A stretch of 64,000 nucleotides of DNA from JAJZRJ01 sp040757055 (GCA_040757055.1 JBFLXY010000006.1:110932-174931); one strand, 5' to 3'. Counted from the stretch's first letter, positions 41,684 to 53,277 are shown. Notes: generated from the letters alone by a model not told the origin. Program-made: numbers and translations.

Positions 41684-43216
41684 ATGCCGATCCCCCTGGT
41701 GGAAGCGAGCGAAGTGGCCGCGCCGCTGCCGAGCCTTGGCGACAACACTGCCGATGTCGACCGCCTTCGCCGCGCCCTGCCGCAGGAGGTGGTGGTGCCC
41801 TTCGCCCGGCTGGCCAAGGTGGGCGAGCGCTTCCGCGCCGCCGGCTTTCGCGGCGTTGCCATCCTCAACCGGCTGGGGGAGGTGGCCGAGCTGGTCGATT
41901 TCCTGCCCGCCCTGCCGGAAAAACTGCCGGCCATGGCCCTGGACCTCGGTACCACCCATCTTGAGGCGACCCTCGTCGATCTGGCCAACGGCGCCTGCCT
42001 GGCCCGGGCCACCCTGCCCAACAGCCAGGCCGGCCACGGCGCCGACATCCTCTCCCGCATCCATTTCGCCGCAAAAGGCGGGGGGCTTGCTGCCTTGCAG
42101 CAGGCGGTGGTGGCCGATATCAACACCCTGGCCGCCGGGCTGGGAACGCAGGCCGGGGTGGCGCCGGCCGCGATCCGCGCCCTGAGCGTCGCCGGCAACA
42201 CCACCATGGTCCACCTTTTTCTCGGCCTCAGCCCCTACCATCTCTGCCGGGAACCCTACATCCCCATGGTCAACGCCCCGGACCCGTGCCACGCGGCCGA
42301 CCTCGGTCTCGCCATCCACCCGGCGGCGCCGGTCTGGGTGCTGCCCAGCATCGGCAGCTATTTCGGCGGCGACCTCATCGCCGGCATCGTGGCGAGCAAC
42401 CTCGACCAGGAGGAGACCACCAGCATGCTCATCGACGTCGGCACCAACGCCGAGGTGGTGGTGGGCAACCGCGAGTGGCTCATCGCCTGCGCCGGCGCCG
42501 CCGGCCCGGCCCTGGAGGGCGGGGTGGCGAAGATGGGCATGCGGGCCGGGCCCGGCGCCATCGAGCAGGTGACCATCGATCCGGAGAGCCGGGAAATCCG
42601 TTACCGCACCATCGGCAACGAAAAGCCGCGCGGCATCTGCGGCTCCGGCATCATCGACCTGGTGGCCGGCTTGTATCTCGCCCGGATGATCGACATCCGC
42701 GGCAAGTTCCGTCCCGGCGCCATGGGCGAGCGGCTTCTTGCCGGCATCGACGGCCCGGCCCTGGTGGTGGCCCCGGCCGCGGAGGGGGCCGACGGCAGGC
42801 CGGTGCTCCTTTCCCAGGTGGACCTTGACGCCCTCATGCGTTCCAAGGCCGCCATGTATGCCATCCTCACCACCCTGATGCATCAGGTGGGCATGCCTTT
42901 TGCCGCCCTGCGCAGGATCTGCGTGGCCGGCGCCTTTGGGCGCCACATTGCCCCGCGCCAGGCCATTGTGCTGGGCATGCTGCCCGACCTGCCCCTTGAC
43001 ACCTATCAGGCCATCGGCAACAGTTCGCTCGCCGGCGCCGAGCTGATCCTCATGGATGGCGATGCCCGGCAGCGGGCCCTGGCGCTGGTCCGCAAGATCA
43101 CCTACGTGGAATTGAACGTGAACCAGGAGTTCATGATCCGTTTTTCCGGTTCCCGCTTCATTCCGCACACCGACCGCCATCTCTTCCCCTCGGTGCCCTT
43201 CCACGGCGAGGAATGA
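41684..43216 (+). CDS. ASKHA domain protein (RACE-like reductive activator of corrinoid enzymes)
   Basis: 510-residue protein related to activators that return inactive Co(II) corrinoid proteins to Co(I) with ATP. It has a linker-type N-terminal segment of about 85 residues, an ASKHA module (ALDLGTTHLEATLVD, VAGNTTMVHLFLGL, LIDVGTNAEVVVG) and the GAAGPALEGGVAKMGMRAGPGAIE block of the family. The N-terminal [2Fe-2S] ferredoxin domain of canonical RACE proteins is absent, so a separate electron donor would be needed. ATG at 41684 follows GGAG by seven bases; ATG at 41666 is an alternative. No corrinoid protein is seen nearby. Confidence 0.85.
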   Translation: MPIPLVEASEVAAPLPSLGDNTADVDRLRRALPQEVVVPFARLAKVGERFRAAGFRGVAILNRLGEVAELVDFLPALPEKLPAMALDLGTTHLEATLVDLANGACLARATLPNSQAGHGADILSRIHFAAKGGGLAALQQAVVADINTLAAGLGTQAGVAPAAIRALSVAGNTTMVHLFLGLSPYHLCREPYIPMVNAPDPCHAADLGLAIHPAAPVWVLPSIGSYFGGDLIAGIVASNLDQEETTSMLIDVGTNAEVVVGNREWLIACAGAAGPALEGGVAKMGMRAGPGAIEQVTIDPESREIRYRTIGNEKPRGICGSGIIDLVAGLYLARMIDIRGKFRPGAMGERLLAGIDGPALVVAPAAEGADGRPVLLSQVDLDALMRSKAAMYAILTTLMHQVGMPFAALRRICVAGAFGRHIAPRQAIVLGMLPDLPLDTYQAIGNSSLAGAELILMDGDARQRALALVRKITYVELNVNQEFMIRFSGSRFIPHTDRHLFPSVPFHGEE

Positions 43217-43222
43217 GGGGTA

Positions 43223-43251
43223 TTGCAACGCTGCACCGGAAGTGGTATAGA
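43223..43251 (+). promoter_or_regulatory. Sigma-70 promoter of the DHH gene
   Basis: TTGCAA (43223-43228), a 17-base spacer and TATAGA (43246-43251), with the start predicted near 43258, 49 bases ahead of the ATG. Confidence 0.6.
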
Positions 43252-43306
43252 GGGTCCTTCGTTGGCAAGGGTGCCGGCCGCTGGCCGGTAACGAGACGGA
43301 GAGACG

Positions 43307-44335
43307 ATGACCACGACGAACGGAACCGCGCTCATCGGGCCAGACCCGAACCGCAAGCGCAATTCCAAGAAGACGGCCAAGGAACGGTTGCAGGAGTTCT
43401 GGGCGGTCTTCGGCAAGGACGACACCGTTCTGGTGGTGATCAATGCCGATCCGGACGCCCTGGCCAGCGCCATGGCGCTGCGGCGGTTGCTGCGCCATCG
43501 GGTGAAAAGCGTCACCATCGCCTATCCCAACGAGATCCGGCGGCTCAACAACCTGGTCATGGTGGATCTGCTCAAGATCCCCATCGAGCGGCTCCATACC
43601 GTGAAGCCCGCCGAGTTCACCAAACGGGTGATGCTCGATTCCCAGCCCAGCCATCTGCCCAGCTTCGAGAATCTCTCCTGCGAGGTGGTCATCGACCACC
43701 ACCCGGCCACCAAGGGGTGGCTGGCGCAGTTCGTCGATATCCGCAAGGAATACGGGGCCACCGCCTCGATGATGGTCGAATACCTCCGGGCCGCCGGGAT
43801 CAAGCCCTCGGTGGCGCTGGCCACCGCGCTTTTTTATGCGATCAAGACCGACACCAGCAACTTCGAGAAAAAGGCGACCCTGGCCGACGCCATCTCCTTC
43901 CGCTATCTCTTCAAGCTTGCCAACCAGAACCTGGTGCGCAAGATCGAGCTTTCCTCCCTGCGCCGCTCGGAACTGAACTATTTCAAGACCGCCCTGGCCG
44001 GGATGAAGGTCACCAAGCAGCGGCTTTATGCCCACATCGGCCGGGTGCCGAGCCCGGACGTGCTGGTGCTCATCGCCGACTTCCTGAAGCAGGTGCATGA
44101 CGTGGCCTGGGTCTTTGTTTCCGGCATCCACAACGAGAAGCTGGTGGTGATCTTCCGCTGCGACGGCTACAAGAAGAACGCCGGCCGCCTGGCGGAGAAG
44201 GTATTCAGCGCCATCGGCTCGGCCGGCGGGCATCGCGAGGCAGCCCGGGCCGAGGTGCCGCTCAGGAACCTCGACCGCGAAGGTGCCGATTTTTCCACCA
44301 ACACCCTGGTGCGGCTCACCACCAAGCATCTGTAG
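43307..44335 (+). CDS. DHH-family phosphoesterase (NrnA-like)
   Basis: 342-residue phosphoesterase. The DHH domain has VVINADPDALASAMALRRLL (with a D-PDA metal loop), EVVIDHHPATKGW (the DHH motif as DHH in VIDHHP) and TDTSNFEKK; the DHHA1 domain at the end has GSAGGHREAARAEV. Relatives degrade short oligonucleotides or cyclic-dinucleotide products such as pApG or pGpG. An N-terminal basic extension of about 30 residues is unusual (RKRNSKKTAKER). Given the diguanylate cyclase at 49349, a role in clearing pGpG is possible, but only by analogy. Confidence 0.87.
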   Translation: MTTTNGTALIGPDPNRKRNSKKTAKERLQEFWAVFGKDDTVLVVINADPDALASAMALRRLLRHRVKSVTIAYPNEIRRLNNLVMVDLLKIPIERLHTVKPAEFTKRVMLDSQPSHLPSFENLSCEVVIDHHPATKGWLAQFVDIRKEYGATASMMVEYLRAAGIKPSVALATALFYAIKTDTSNFEKKATLADAISFRYLFKLANQNLVRKIELSSLRRSELNYFKTALAGMKVTKQRLYAHIGRVPSPDVLVLIADFLKQVHDVAWVFVSGIHNEKLVVIFRCDGYKKNAGRLAEKVFSAIGSAGGHREAARAEVPLRNLDREGADFSTNTLVRLTTKHL

Positions 44336-44395
44336 CGTCTGTGCGGTTTTTTGCCGCACCCGGCCCTGGCCGGCGGAAATTGTCGGCCCCCTGTC

Positions 44396-44424
44396 TTGCA
44401 TTTTACCCTGCCTCCCTTCATAAT
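44396..44424 (+). promoter_or_regulatory. Sigma-70 promoter of the glgC-type operon
   Basis: TTGCAT (44396-44401), a 17-base spacer and CATAAT (44419-44424). The start is expected near 44431, 29 bases before the ATG. Confidence 0.6.
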
Positions 44425-44459
44425 GGGCGTATCCCCGAAGAGCGGAGTCCTGCGCCCCT

Positions 44460-45722
44460 ATGAAGCTGAAACCCAAGGTCCTTTCCATCATCCTGGCCGG
44501 CGGCCGGGTGGACGAGCTCAATGTGCTCACCGCCCACCGTCCCAAGTCCGCCGTGCCCTTTGGCGGCTTTGCCCGGGTCATCGACTTTCCGCTCAGCAAT
44601 CTCATGCAGTCAGGACTGGAGCTGGTGGCGATCTTGAGCCAGTACCGGAGCTTTTCGCTCATCAGCCACATCGGCATCGGCGCGGCGTGGGACATGATCG
44701 GCCGCTACCGCGGCGTTTCCATCCTGCCGCCCTATCAGGGCTCAGGCCAGAGCGGCTGGTACCGGGGCTCGGCCGACGCGGTTTTCCAGAACCTCGACTT
44801 CATCCAGTTCCATAATCCGGAAACCATCCTGATCCTCTCCGGCGACCACGTCTATCACATGGATTACCGCGAGGTTCTGGCCTACCACCGGGAAAAGGAG
44901 GCGGACTGCACCATCGCCTGCCTGGAGGTGCCGCTCGACAAGGCGCACCGATTCGGCGTGGCGGAGATCGACGACGAGGACGGCGAACTGGGCGGGCGGG
45001 TGGTGCAGTATCAGGAAAAACCTGAGCAGGCGCGCTGCAACTGGGCCTCGATGACGGTCTACTGCTTCCGGCCCGAGGTGCTCTACGACCTTCTGGCCGT
45101 CAATGCCCGGGAGGACGATTCCTTCGAGTTCGGCCGCAACATCATTCCCCGTCTCATGGCGGGCTCCCACAGGGTTTACGGCTACAAGTTCCATGGCTAC
45201 TGGGGCTACACCCGCACCATCGACGAATACTGGCAGACCAGCATGGACCTGCTGGGGCCGGAGCCGAAGATCAGGATCGAGGAGTGGGGGCTCAGGACCA
45301 ACCTCGACCACCGCCGCACCGGCGACTGCCAGCCGCTCAAGATCGGCCCCCGGGCCGACATCCACAACAGCCTCATCTATAACGGCTGCCTCATCGAGGG
45401 CGAGGTGACAAACTCCGTGCTCTTCCCCGGCGTGCACGTGAAGCCGGGGGCCTCGGTGCGCGACTCGGTGCTTTTCTTCAACAACGTGGTGGGCCGCGAC
45501 TGCCGGCTCCATAAAGTGGTGAGCGACGTCAACGTCAGTTTCGGCCAGGGGGCGCGGCTGGGCGAACCGGGCGAGGCGGCGGCCAGGCGGGCCACGGTGG
45601 TCGGCTGGAACAACCAGATTCCCGAGGGCATCATCATCGGCGGCGGCGTCACCCTCTACCCCAGCCTGGTCCCGGACCACCTGGCGCGGCCGGAGATTGC
45701 CCCGGGCGAGGTGGTGCGATGA
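44460..45722 (+). CDS. Glucose-1-phosphate adenylyltransferase-like protein, paralogue 1
   Basis: 420-residue nucleotidyltransferase with a left-handed beta-helix C-terminus. The catalytic aspartate of the family is in ILSGDHVYHMDY. The N-terminal nucleotide loop reads LAGGRVDELNVLT where typical enzymes have GGRGxRLxxLT, so the second Arg and the Gly are missing. Also PKSAVPFGG differs from PKPAVPFGG. It may be a regulatory or altered-specificity subunit. It overlaps the second paralogue by four bases (ATGA), so both chains are made together. Confidence 0.83.
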   Translation: MKLKPKVLSIILAGGRVDELNVLTAHRPKSAVPFGGFARVIDFPLSNLMQSGLELVAILSQYRSFSLISHIGIGAAWDMIGRYRGVSILPPYQGSGQSGWYRGSADAVFQNLDFIQFHNPETILILSGDHVYHMDYREVLAYHREKEADCTIACLEVPLDKAHRFGVAEIDDEDGELGGRVVQYQEKPEQARCNWASMTVYCFRPEVLYDLLAVNAREDDSFEFGRNIIPRLMAGSHRVYGYKFHGYWGYTRTIDEYWQTSMDLLGPEPKIRIEEWGLRTNLDHRRTGDCQPLKIGPRADIHNSLIYNGCLIEGEVTNSVLFPGVHVKPGASVRDSVLFFNNVVGRDCRLHKVVSDVNVSFGQGARLGEPGEAAARRATVVGWNNQIPEGIIIGGGVTLYPSLVPDHLARPEIAPGEVVR

Positions 45723-46987
45723 GCCGGGACGACGACAAGACCCTGGTGCTGCTCCTGGCCGGCGGGGTGGGCAGCCGCCTGAACATTCTGGTCCAGACCA
45801 GGGCCAAGCCGGCGGTGCCCTTTGCCGGCCTCTACCGGATCATCGACTTCAGCCTCTCGAACATCATGAACGCCGGCTTCAGCCAGGTGGGGGTGCTCAC
45901 CCAGTACAAGCCGCTCTCGCTCATGCGCCACATCGGCACCGGCGAGGCATGGGATTTCACCGGCCGCACCCGCGGGGTGAAGATACTGCCGCCCCGTACC
46001 GGCTCCCAGGACTCCGACTGGTACAAGGGCACCGCCGATGCGGTGCGCCAGAACATCGACTTCATCAAGGCGCACCCCTCCAGGGAGCTCATCATCCTCT
46101 CCGGCGACCATATCTACCGCATGGACCTGGACGACATGCTCCATTTCCACCGCCGCAAGAGGGCGGACATGACCATCGGCATGATGGTGGTGCCCCGCGA
46201 GCAGATCCATCAGTTCGGCGCCGGCATCACCAACAGCGAGGGCCGCATCGTCGAGTGGGAGGAAAAGCCCAAGGTGCCGCGGACCGATCTCGCCTCCATG
46301 GGCATCTACGTCTTCGACACCGCCTATCTCTTGCGGATGCTGGAAACCTACCGCGACGACCTCGACTTCGGCATGGACATCATCCCCAAGGCCATTGCCA
46401 GCGATCAGGTCTTTGCCTACCCGTTCCGCGGCTACTGGCGCGATGTCGGCACCATCCAGGCATACTGGGAGGCGAACATGGACCTCTTGCGGCCCGACGC
46501 ACCCATCCACCCCGAGGCGTGGGGCATCCGGCCGAATCCCGCGGCGGAAGGCCGCCCGGCAGACCGCACCCCGGCTCGTTTTGCCGGCGGCTGCATGGTG
46601 CAGAATTCCCTTGTTTCGGCGGGCTGCTGCATCGAGGGCACGGTGGTCAACTCGGTGCTCTCGCCAGGGGTGAAGGTGGCCAGGGGGGCGACGGTGCGCG
46701 ATTCCATCCTGCTCCACGACTGCGTGGTGAGCGAGGGCGCCGTGGTCGATCTGGCCATCCTCGACAAGCGCGTGCAGGTGGGGCAGGGCGCGGTGGTCGG
46801 CCATGGCGACGACAAGAACGTGGCCAACCGCGAACAGCCCAAGCACCTCTACACCGGCATCACCCTCATCGGCAAGGAGGCCGAGGTGCCAGCCAACACC
46901 ACCATCGGCCGCAACTGCGTGGTTGCGCCCTGCCGCCAGGCCGGCGACTATCCCGGCCCGGTCATCGCCACCGGCGAGTCGGTCTAG
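45719..46987 (+). CDS. glgC: Glucose-1-phosphate adenylyltransferase, paralogue 2
   Basis: 422-residue enzyme that makes ADP-glucose for glycogen. It has LAGGVGSRLNILVQTRAKPAVPFAG, ILSGDHIYRMDLDDML with the catalytic Asp, the sugar-binding ASMGIYVFDT and FGMDIIPKAI segments, and a beta-helix end. The nucleotide loop is closer to normal than in paralogue 1. Together the two could form a heterotetramer, as in plant large/small subunits. The ferredoxin gene follows after 12 bases. Confidence 0.88.
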   Translation: MSRDDDKTLVLLLAGGVGSRLNILVQTRAKPAVPFAGLYRIIDFSLSNIMNAGFSQVGVLTQYKPLSLMRHIGTGEAWDFTGRTRGVKILPPRTGSQDSDWYKGTADAVRQNIDFIKAHPSRELIILSGDHIYRMDLDDMLHFHRRKRADMTIGMMVVPREQIHQFGAGITNSEGRIVEWEEKPKVPRTDLASMGIYVFDTAYLLRMLETYRDDLDFGMDIIPKAIASDQVFAYPFRGYWRDVGTIQAYWEANMDLLRPDAPIHPEAWGIRPNPAAEGRPADRTPARFAGGCMVQNSLVSAGCCIEGTVVNSVLSPGVKVARGATVRDSILLHDCVVSEGAVVDLAILDKRVQVGQGAVVGHGDDKNVANREQPKHLYTGITLIGKEAEVPANTTIGRNCVVAPCRQAGDYPGPVIATGESV

Positions 46988-46999
46988 CCGTTCTATCCG

Positions 47000-47815
47000 A
47001 TGTGCCAGTTCTGCACCCAGCACGGCGAGGGCAAGAAGTGGTACGAGAACATGGCCAACTACACCACGGCCATGTTTCGCGAGGTGAACTCCAGCGAGAA
47101 TCTCACCCGCTTCCTGCGCAACTTCACCAAGTCGCTGCGGGATGATGTTGCCACCGCGGCCTGCTGGCAGCGCCGCTTTCCGCGCATCTACCGCTTGATC
47201 GTCTATCCCCTTGTCTCCCGCAGGATGGAGAAGACCCACTTCGGTCAGGTGGTGCCGCTGGAAGACGTGGAGGCGATTCTCGACCAGGTGGAGCACATCG
47301 TGCGGCTTCCCTGCGTCTGCCGCCGGGTGACCCTGGCTAGCGAGCAGCGCTACTGCTTCGGCGTGGGCATGGACCTCACCCCGATTTTGAAGGAGGTGCC
47401 GGATTTTGCCGCCTTCGAGCACTGGACCAGGGAGCAGGCCAAGACCTTTATCCGTCGGCTCGACGAGGAAGGCAAGACCCACAGCGTCTGGACCTTCAAT
47501 ACCCCCTTCATCGGCGCCATCTGCAACTGCGACCAGGACTGCATGGCCTACCGCGCCCAGGTGACCTTGGGGGTGACCCGCACCATGTGGAAGGCGGAGT
47601 ACGTGGCCGCCATCGACCCGCTCCTCTGCACCGGCTGCAAACTGTGCCTGAAGCGCTGCTTTTTCGATGCCATTGGTTTTGACCGGGAAAACAAAAAATG
47701 CACGGTGAATGCTGCCGCCTGTTATGGCTGCGGGGTCTGCCGCCCCGCCTGTCAGCACGGCGCCGTCCGGCTTGTCGATCGGGCCGCCGTGCCTGCCGCG
47801 GCCGGCAACTGGTAA
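47000..47815 (+). CDS. Two-cluster ferredoxin-domain protein
   Basis: 271-residue protein. The first 210 residues contain scattered cysteines (CQFC near the start, LPCVCRRV, YCFGVG, CNCDQDC) and the end has two [4Fe-4S] motifs, CTGCKLCLKRC and CYGCGVCRPAC. No signal peptide, so cytoplasmic. Proteins of this form are frequent in sulfate-reducing bacteria without assigned function. It sits 12 bases after the GlgC pair and probably shares their transcript, although a link between glycogen synthesis and a ferredoxin is not established. Confidence 0.75.
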   Translation: MCQFCTQHGEGKKWYENMANYTTAMFREVNSSENLTRFLRNFTKSLRDDVATAACWQRRFPRIYRLIVYPLVSRRMEKTHFGQVVPLEDVEAILDQVEHIVRLPCVCRRVTLASEQRYCFGVGMDLTPILKEVPDFAAFEHWTREQAKTFIRRLDEEGKTHSVWTFNTPFIGAICNCDQDCMAYRAQVTLGVTRTMWKAEYVAAIDPLLCTGCKLCLKRCFFDAIGFDRENKKCTVNAAACYGCGVCRPACQHGAVRLVDRAAVPAAAGNW

Positions 47816-47868
47816 AGGCGGCGGCCCGGTGGGTTGCCCGCCGGGGAACGGCTTCTGTCCCTCTGTTT

Positions 47869-49059
47869 CTATTCCTCGTTTTCCCCCGTTTCCAGCAGGG
47901 CCGCCGGTGTGATGGCCTGGTGGCCATACTTGCCGGCAATGCGGTCCACCGCCTCGTGGAGCCCCTGCTGCCTGCCGCGCTTTTTTGGGGGAAAGAGGCT
48001 GAGCTGGTGGCCTGCCCCTTCCGCCGCGAGGCCGGAAACCGAGACGCCCAGGAGGCGCACCGGGATGCGGCCCGCCTCGGTTCTGGCGAGCAGCGTCTTG
48101 AGCGCCGCGTAAATCTCCCCCTCGTCACAGGTGGCACTCGTCAAGGTCACGCTGCGGGTGATCTGCCTGAAGTCGTGGTATTTCACCTTGAGGGTGACGG
48201 TGCGGCCGCAGAGCGCATGGCGGCGCAATCGGCGCGCGACCTTGGTGGACAGGGCCAGCAATTCCCGCGCGATGGTATGCCGGTCCCGCAGATCGGTCTC
48301 GAAGGTCTCTTCGTTGCCGATGGACTTGGCCTCCTGTTCCGGTTCCACCTCCCGTTCGTCGATGCCCTGCGCCACCAGATGGAGATGCCCGGCATGGTTG
48401 GCGCCGAGTTTTGCGATCAGCAGCGGCAGCGGCAGGCGGGCCAGATCGCCGATGGTGCGGACGCCCATCAGGGAAAGGGTTTTGGCAGTGGCGCCGCCCA
48501 CGCCCCAGAGGCGGCCGATGGGCAGCGGCGCCAAAAAATCCCGTTCCTGGCCGGCAGGCACCACGGTGAGGCCGTCGGGCTTCCTGAGGTCCGAGGCGAT
48601 CTTGGCCACCAGCTTGACCGTCGCCACCCCGGCGGAAACGGTGAGCCCGGTCTCTTCCCGCACCAGCTGCTTGATCGCCCTGGCAATGGTCTCGCCGCTG
48701 CCAAGGAGCTGCCGGCTGGCGGTGACGTCGAGGAAGGCCTCGTCCAGCGACAAGGGCTCCACCAGCGGGGTGAAGCGGTGAAAGATCGCCATGATCTGTT
48801 CCGAGAGTTCGCGGTAGCGGGCCATGCGCACCGGCAGGAAGACGCCGTCCGGGCAGAGTTTGCGGGCCGCCACCATGGGCATGGCGGAGCGGACCCCGAA
48901 TTTTCGGGCTTCATAAGAGGCGGCCGAGACCACCCCGCGGCAGGAGGAACCGCCCACGATCACCGGCCTGCCGCGCAGTTCCGGGTCGTCGAGCACCTCC
49001 ACCGAGGCGTAGAAGGCGTCCATGTCGAGGTGGAGGATCTGGCGCGGCTTTCGGGACAT
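47869..49059 (-). CDS. dinB: DNA polymerase IV (Y-family)
   Basis: 396-residue translesion polymerase. It has ILHLDMDAFYASVEVLDDPEL (first metal Asp), GVVSAASYEARKFGVRSAMP, LSLDEAFLDVTA (the SLDE metal pair) and TVSAGVATVKLVAKIASDLRKP, then the helix-hairpin-helix GVGGATAKTLSLMGVRTIGDLA and the little-finger domain. ATG at 49059 (MSRKPRQILHLDMD) is chosen since the family begins just before the first Asp. The N-terminal start region faces a divergent diguanylate cyclase gene. No SOS box was recognised in the upstream region. Confidence 0.95.
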   Translation of the reverse strand: MSRKPRQILHLDMDAFYASVEVLDDPELRGRPVIVGGSSCRGVVSAASYEARKFGVRSAMPMVAARKLCPDGVFLPVRMARYRELSEQIMAIFHRFTPLVEPLSLDEAFLDVTASRQLLGSGETIARAIKQLVREETGLTVSAGVATVKLVAKIASDLRKPDGLTVVPAGQERDFLAPLPIGRLWGVGGATAKTLSLMGVRTIGDLARLPLPLLIAKLGANHAGHLHLVAQGIDEREVEPEQEAKSIGNEETFETDLRDRHTIARELLALSTKVARRLRRHALCGRTVTLKVKYHDFRQITRSVTLTSATCDEGEIYAALKTLLARTEAGRIPVRLLGVSVSGLAAEGAGHQLSLFPPKKRGRQQGLHEAVDRIAGKYGHQAITPAALLETGENEE

Positions 49060-49280
49060 GGGGTCAGGGAGCGTGTGGTGTTGGAATTTTGACATCAGGG
49101 GAGGAGCCACGGCCGGAAAAATTTGCCGCCCGCCCCGTCGCCGCCATTGTGCGACCTTTCCCGACCCATTGCAAGCCCTCTTTCCTTTTCGTGGTTTTTA
49201 TCAATAAAACAAGCAAGTTGTATTGGGAAAGGGGTGTCGGTTTGGCAGCGGGACGCACATTTGCCTCAAGTTTTTTGCCG
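49060..49280. other. Divergent intergenic region of dinB and the diguanylate cyclase gene
   Basis: Sequence without a supported gene. It is more AT-rich in the middle (CTTTCCTTTTC and TTTTTATCAATAAAAC), as expected for promoters of dinB. No LexA-type CTGT-N8-ACAG site was found. Confidence 0.4.
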
Positions 49281-49281
49281 T

Positions 49282-49298
49282 TTGGCACGAAACTGGCA
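49282..49298 (+). promoter_or_regulatory. Sigma-54 promoter of the diguanylate cyclase gene
   Basis: TTGGCACG-AAAC-TGGCA has a perfect -24 box. GG (49284-49285) and GC (49296-49297) are ten bases apart; the -12 box has G in place of the first consensus T pair. The start is near 49308, with GGAGAG before the ATG at 49349. Confidence 0.65.
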
Positions 49299-49348
49299 AC
49301 AAGGGGTTGGGCAAGAGCGAAGGCACCCAAACCCGGAGAGCACTTGCC

Positions 49349-50359
49349 ATGAACGCCGCCATCTCGATTGCCGAAGAGCATCATCCCGCCGTCAGTGTGG
49401 ACCACCTGCTGGTGCAGCTGGATCATTACCGCAGGCAGACGGAGTGGCTCGCCCTGGCCAATCGCCTCCATGCCCGGCTGGCCGGGGCCACCGATCTGCA
49501 GAGCATGATCGAAGCCTTTTCGGTCTGGCTCATGCCGCTGGTGGACCACGACCTCATCGCCTACCGCAATGCCTGCCGTACCCGCGAGCACATGCTGTGT
49601 TCCTGCCATGGGCCTGAGCGGCGCAAGGTGATGGGGGTGGCCGCCGACCTCTTCGATGAGCCTGCCGGAACGGTCGGCGCGCACTGCCGGTGGCGGGACG
49701 AATTCCACGGCTTCCGCTGGCAGCTCAAAGGCAATGGCGACATCGGCCAGATTCTTGTGTTGCGCCGGGCCAAGGCCCTGGAGGCCGACGAAACCGAACT
49801 GCTCGGCAGGGCCATGGACATCCTGGCAGAACCCCTGCAGCGCGCCCTGGATTATGAGGATATTTTCGAGCAGTCCCGCCGCGATGTGCTCACCGGCCTT
49901 GAGAACCGCCGGGTCTTTGAGGACCGCATCGGGCCCATGCTGGAAAGCGCCAGGCGCCACGGCCATCCGATCACCCTCGCCAGCATGGACCTCGACCACT
50001 TCAAGCAGATCAACGATAGCCTCGGTCACGCCGCCGGCGACAAGGTGCTGCGCAAGGTGGCGCAACTGCTGGCTGCCATGGTTCGCAACAGCGACCTCTT
50101 GGTGCGCATGGGCGGCGACGAGTTTGTGCTGGTACTGCCCAATACCGGACTGCACGCTGCCAAGGTGCTGGCCGAGCGGCTGTGCCGGGCGGTGGATGGC
50201 CTCGCCATCGGCAACGGCAAGGGCAGCCGGCTGGGCATCAGTATCGGCCTGGTGCAATGGCAGCCGGCGATGAGTCTGACCGCCTGGCTGCTCAAGGCTG
50301 ACGAGGTGCTGTACGAAGCCAAGGCTGCCGGCCGTTGCCGGGTCTGTACCGCGGTGTGA
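49349..50359 (+). CDS. Diguanylate cyclase (GGDEF) with unclassified N-terminal sensor
   Basis: 336-residue cytoplasmic enzyme making cyclic di-GMP. The N-terminal half (about 1-165) is a mostly helical domain with cysteines (CRTRE, CSCHG, CRW) that I do not recognise. The GGDEF domain has DVLTGLENRRVF, DLDHFKQIND and the active-site MGGDEFVLVL near residue 254. The inhibitory site RNSD lies five residues before GGDEF, so feedback inhibition by c-di-GMP is expected. ATG at 49349 has GGAGAG upstream and follows the sigma-54 promoter. Two PilZ-type proteins in the window are possible receptors. Confidence 0.92.
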   Translation: MNAAISIAEEHHPAVSVDHLLVQLDHYRRQTEWLALANRLHARLAGATDLQSMIEAFSVWLMPLVDHDLIAYRNACRTREHMLCSCHGPERRKVMGVAADLFDEPAGTVGAHCRWRDEFHGFRWQLKGNGDIGQILVLRRAKALEADETELLGRAMDILAEPLQRALDYEDIFEQSRRDVLTGLENRRVFEDRIGPMLESARRHGHPITLASMDLDHFKQINDSLGHAAGDKVLRKVAQLLAAMVRNSDLLVRMGGDEFVLVLPNTGLHAAKVLAERLCRAVDGLAIGNGKGSRLGISIGLVQWQPAMSLTAWLLKADEVLYEAKAAGRCRVCTAV

Positions 50360-50410
50360 TTCTTCCTTCGGCCCCCTGACAGCAGACGCTGTCTCCGTTG
50401 TTCCCCGTTC

Positions 50411-50456
50411 AAGCCGGGTCAGGCTCCCCCACAGGCTGGCCCGGTTTCTTTTTTTG
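50411..50456 (+). terminator. Rho-independent terminator of the diguanylate cyclase gene
   Basis: A stem of about 12 bp pairs AAGCCGGGTCAG (50411-50422) with 50436-50447, with G-T pairs, and is followed by TTTCTTTTTTTG. Confidence 0.8.
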
Positions 50457-50667
50457 TTTTCTCCGCGTCAAATATTCGACAGCTTCTGCCCGGCAGCGGC
50501 CGGGGCGTTGTTCGCGCTGGCGGCCCGGCTTGACAGCGCGGCGGGCCGCTCTTACAGTTTGCCCCAGGAAGCGGCGGCGCGGCCCCCGGCGGGAATAGTG
50601 CGCGCCGGAGCACCCCACGCAAATATCGCCCGGATGGGGCACGGATAGGAGCTAAGGAGGATGTTGC
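50457..50667. other. clpB upstream region
   Basis: About 210 bases after the diguanylate cyclase terminator. It contains a sigma-70-type promoter (50530-50558) and a leader of about 100 bases. No CIRCE element (TTAGCACTC) was seen, and the spacing of CTTGACA to the next C-rich motif does not fit a sigma-32 promoter. Confidence 0.5.
50530..50558 (+). promoter_or_regulatory. Promoter of clpB
   Basis: TTGACA (50530-50535) with a 17-base spacer to TACAGT (50553-50558), a strong match to the sigma-70 consensus. The predicted start near 50565 gives a leader of about 100 bases. Confidence 0.6.
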
Positions 50668-53256
<2,589 letters not shown>

Positions 53257-53277
53257 CCGGAGGCGCCAGGGTATGCC

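Noticed and set aside
50457..50667. Heat-shock control (CIRCE or sigma-32) of clpB.
   Set aside because: No CIRCE inverted repeat and no correctly spaced sigma-32 boxes; a sigma-70 match explains the promoter.
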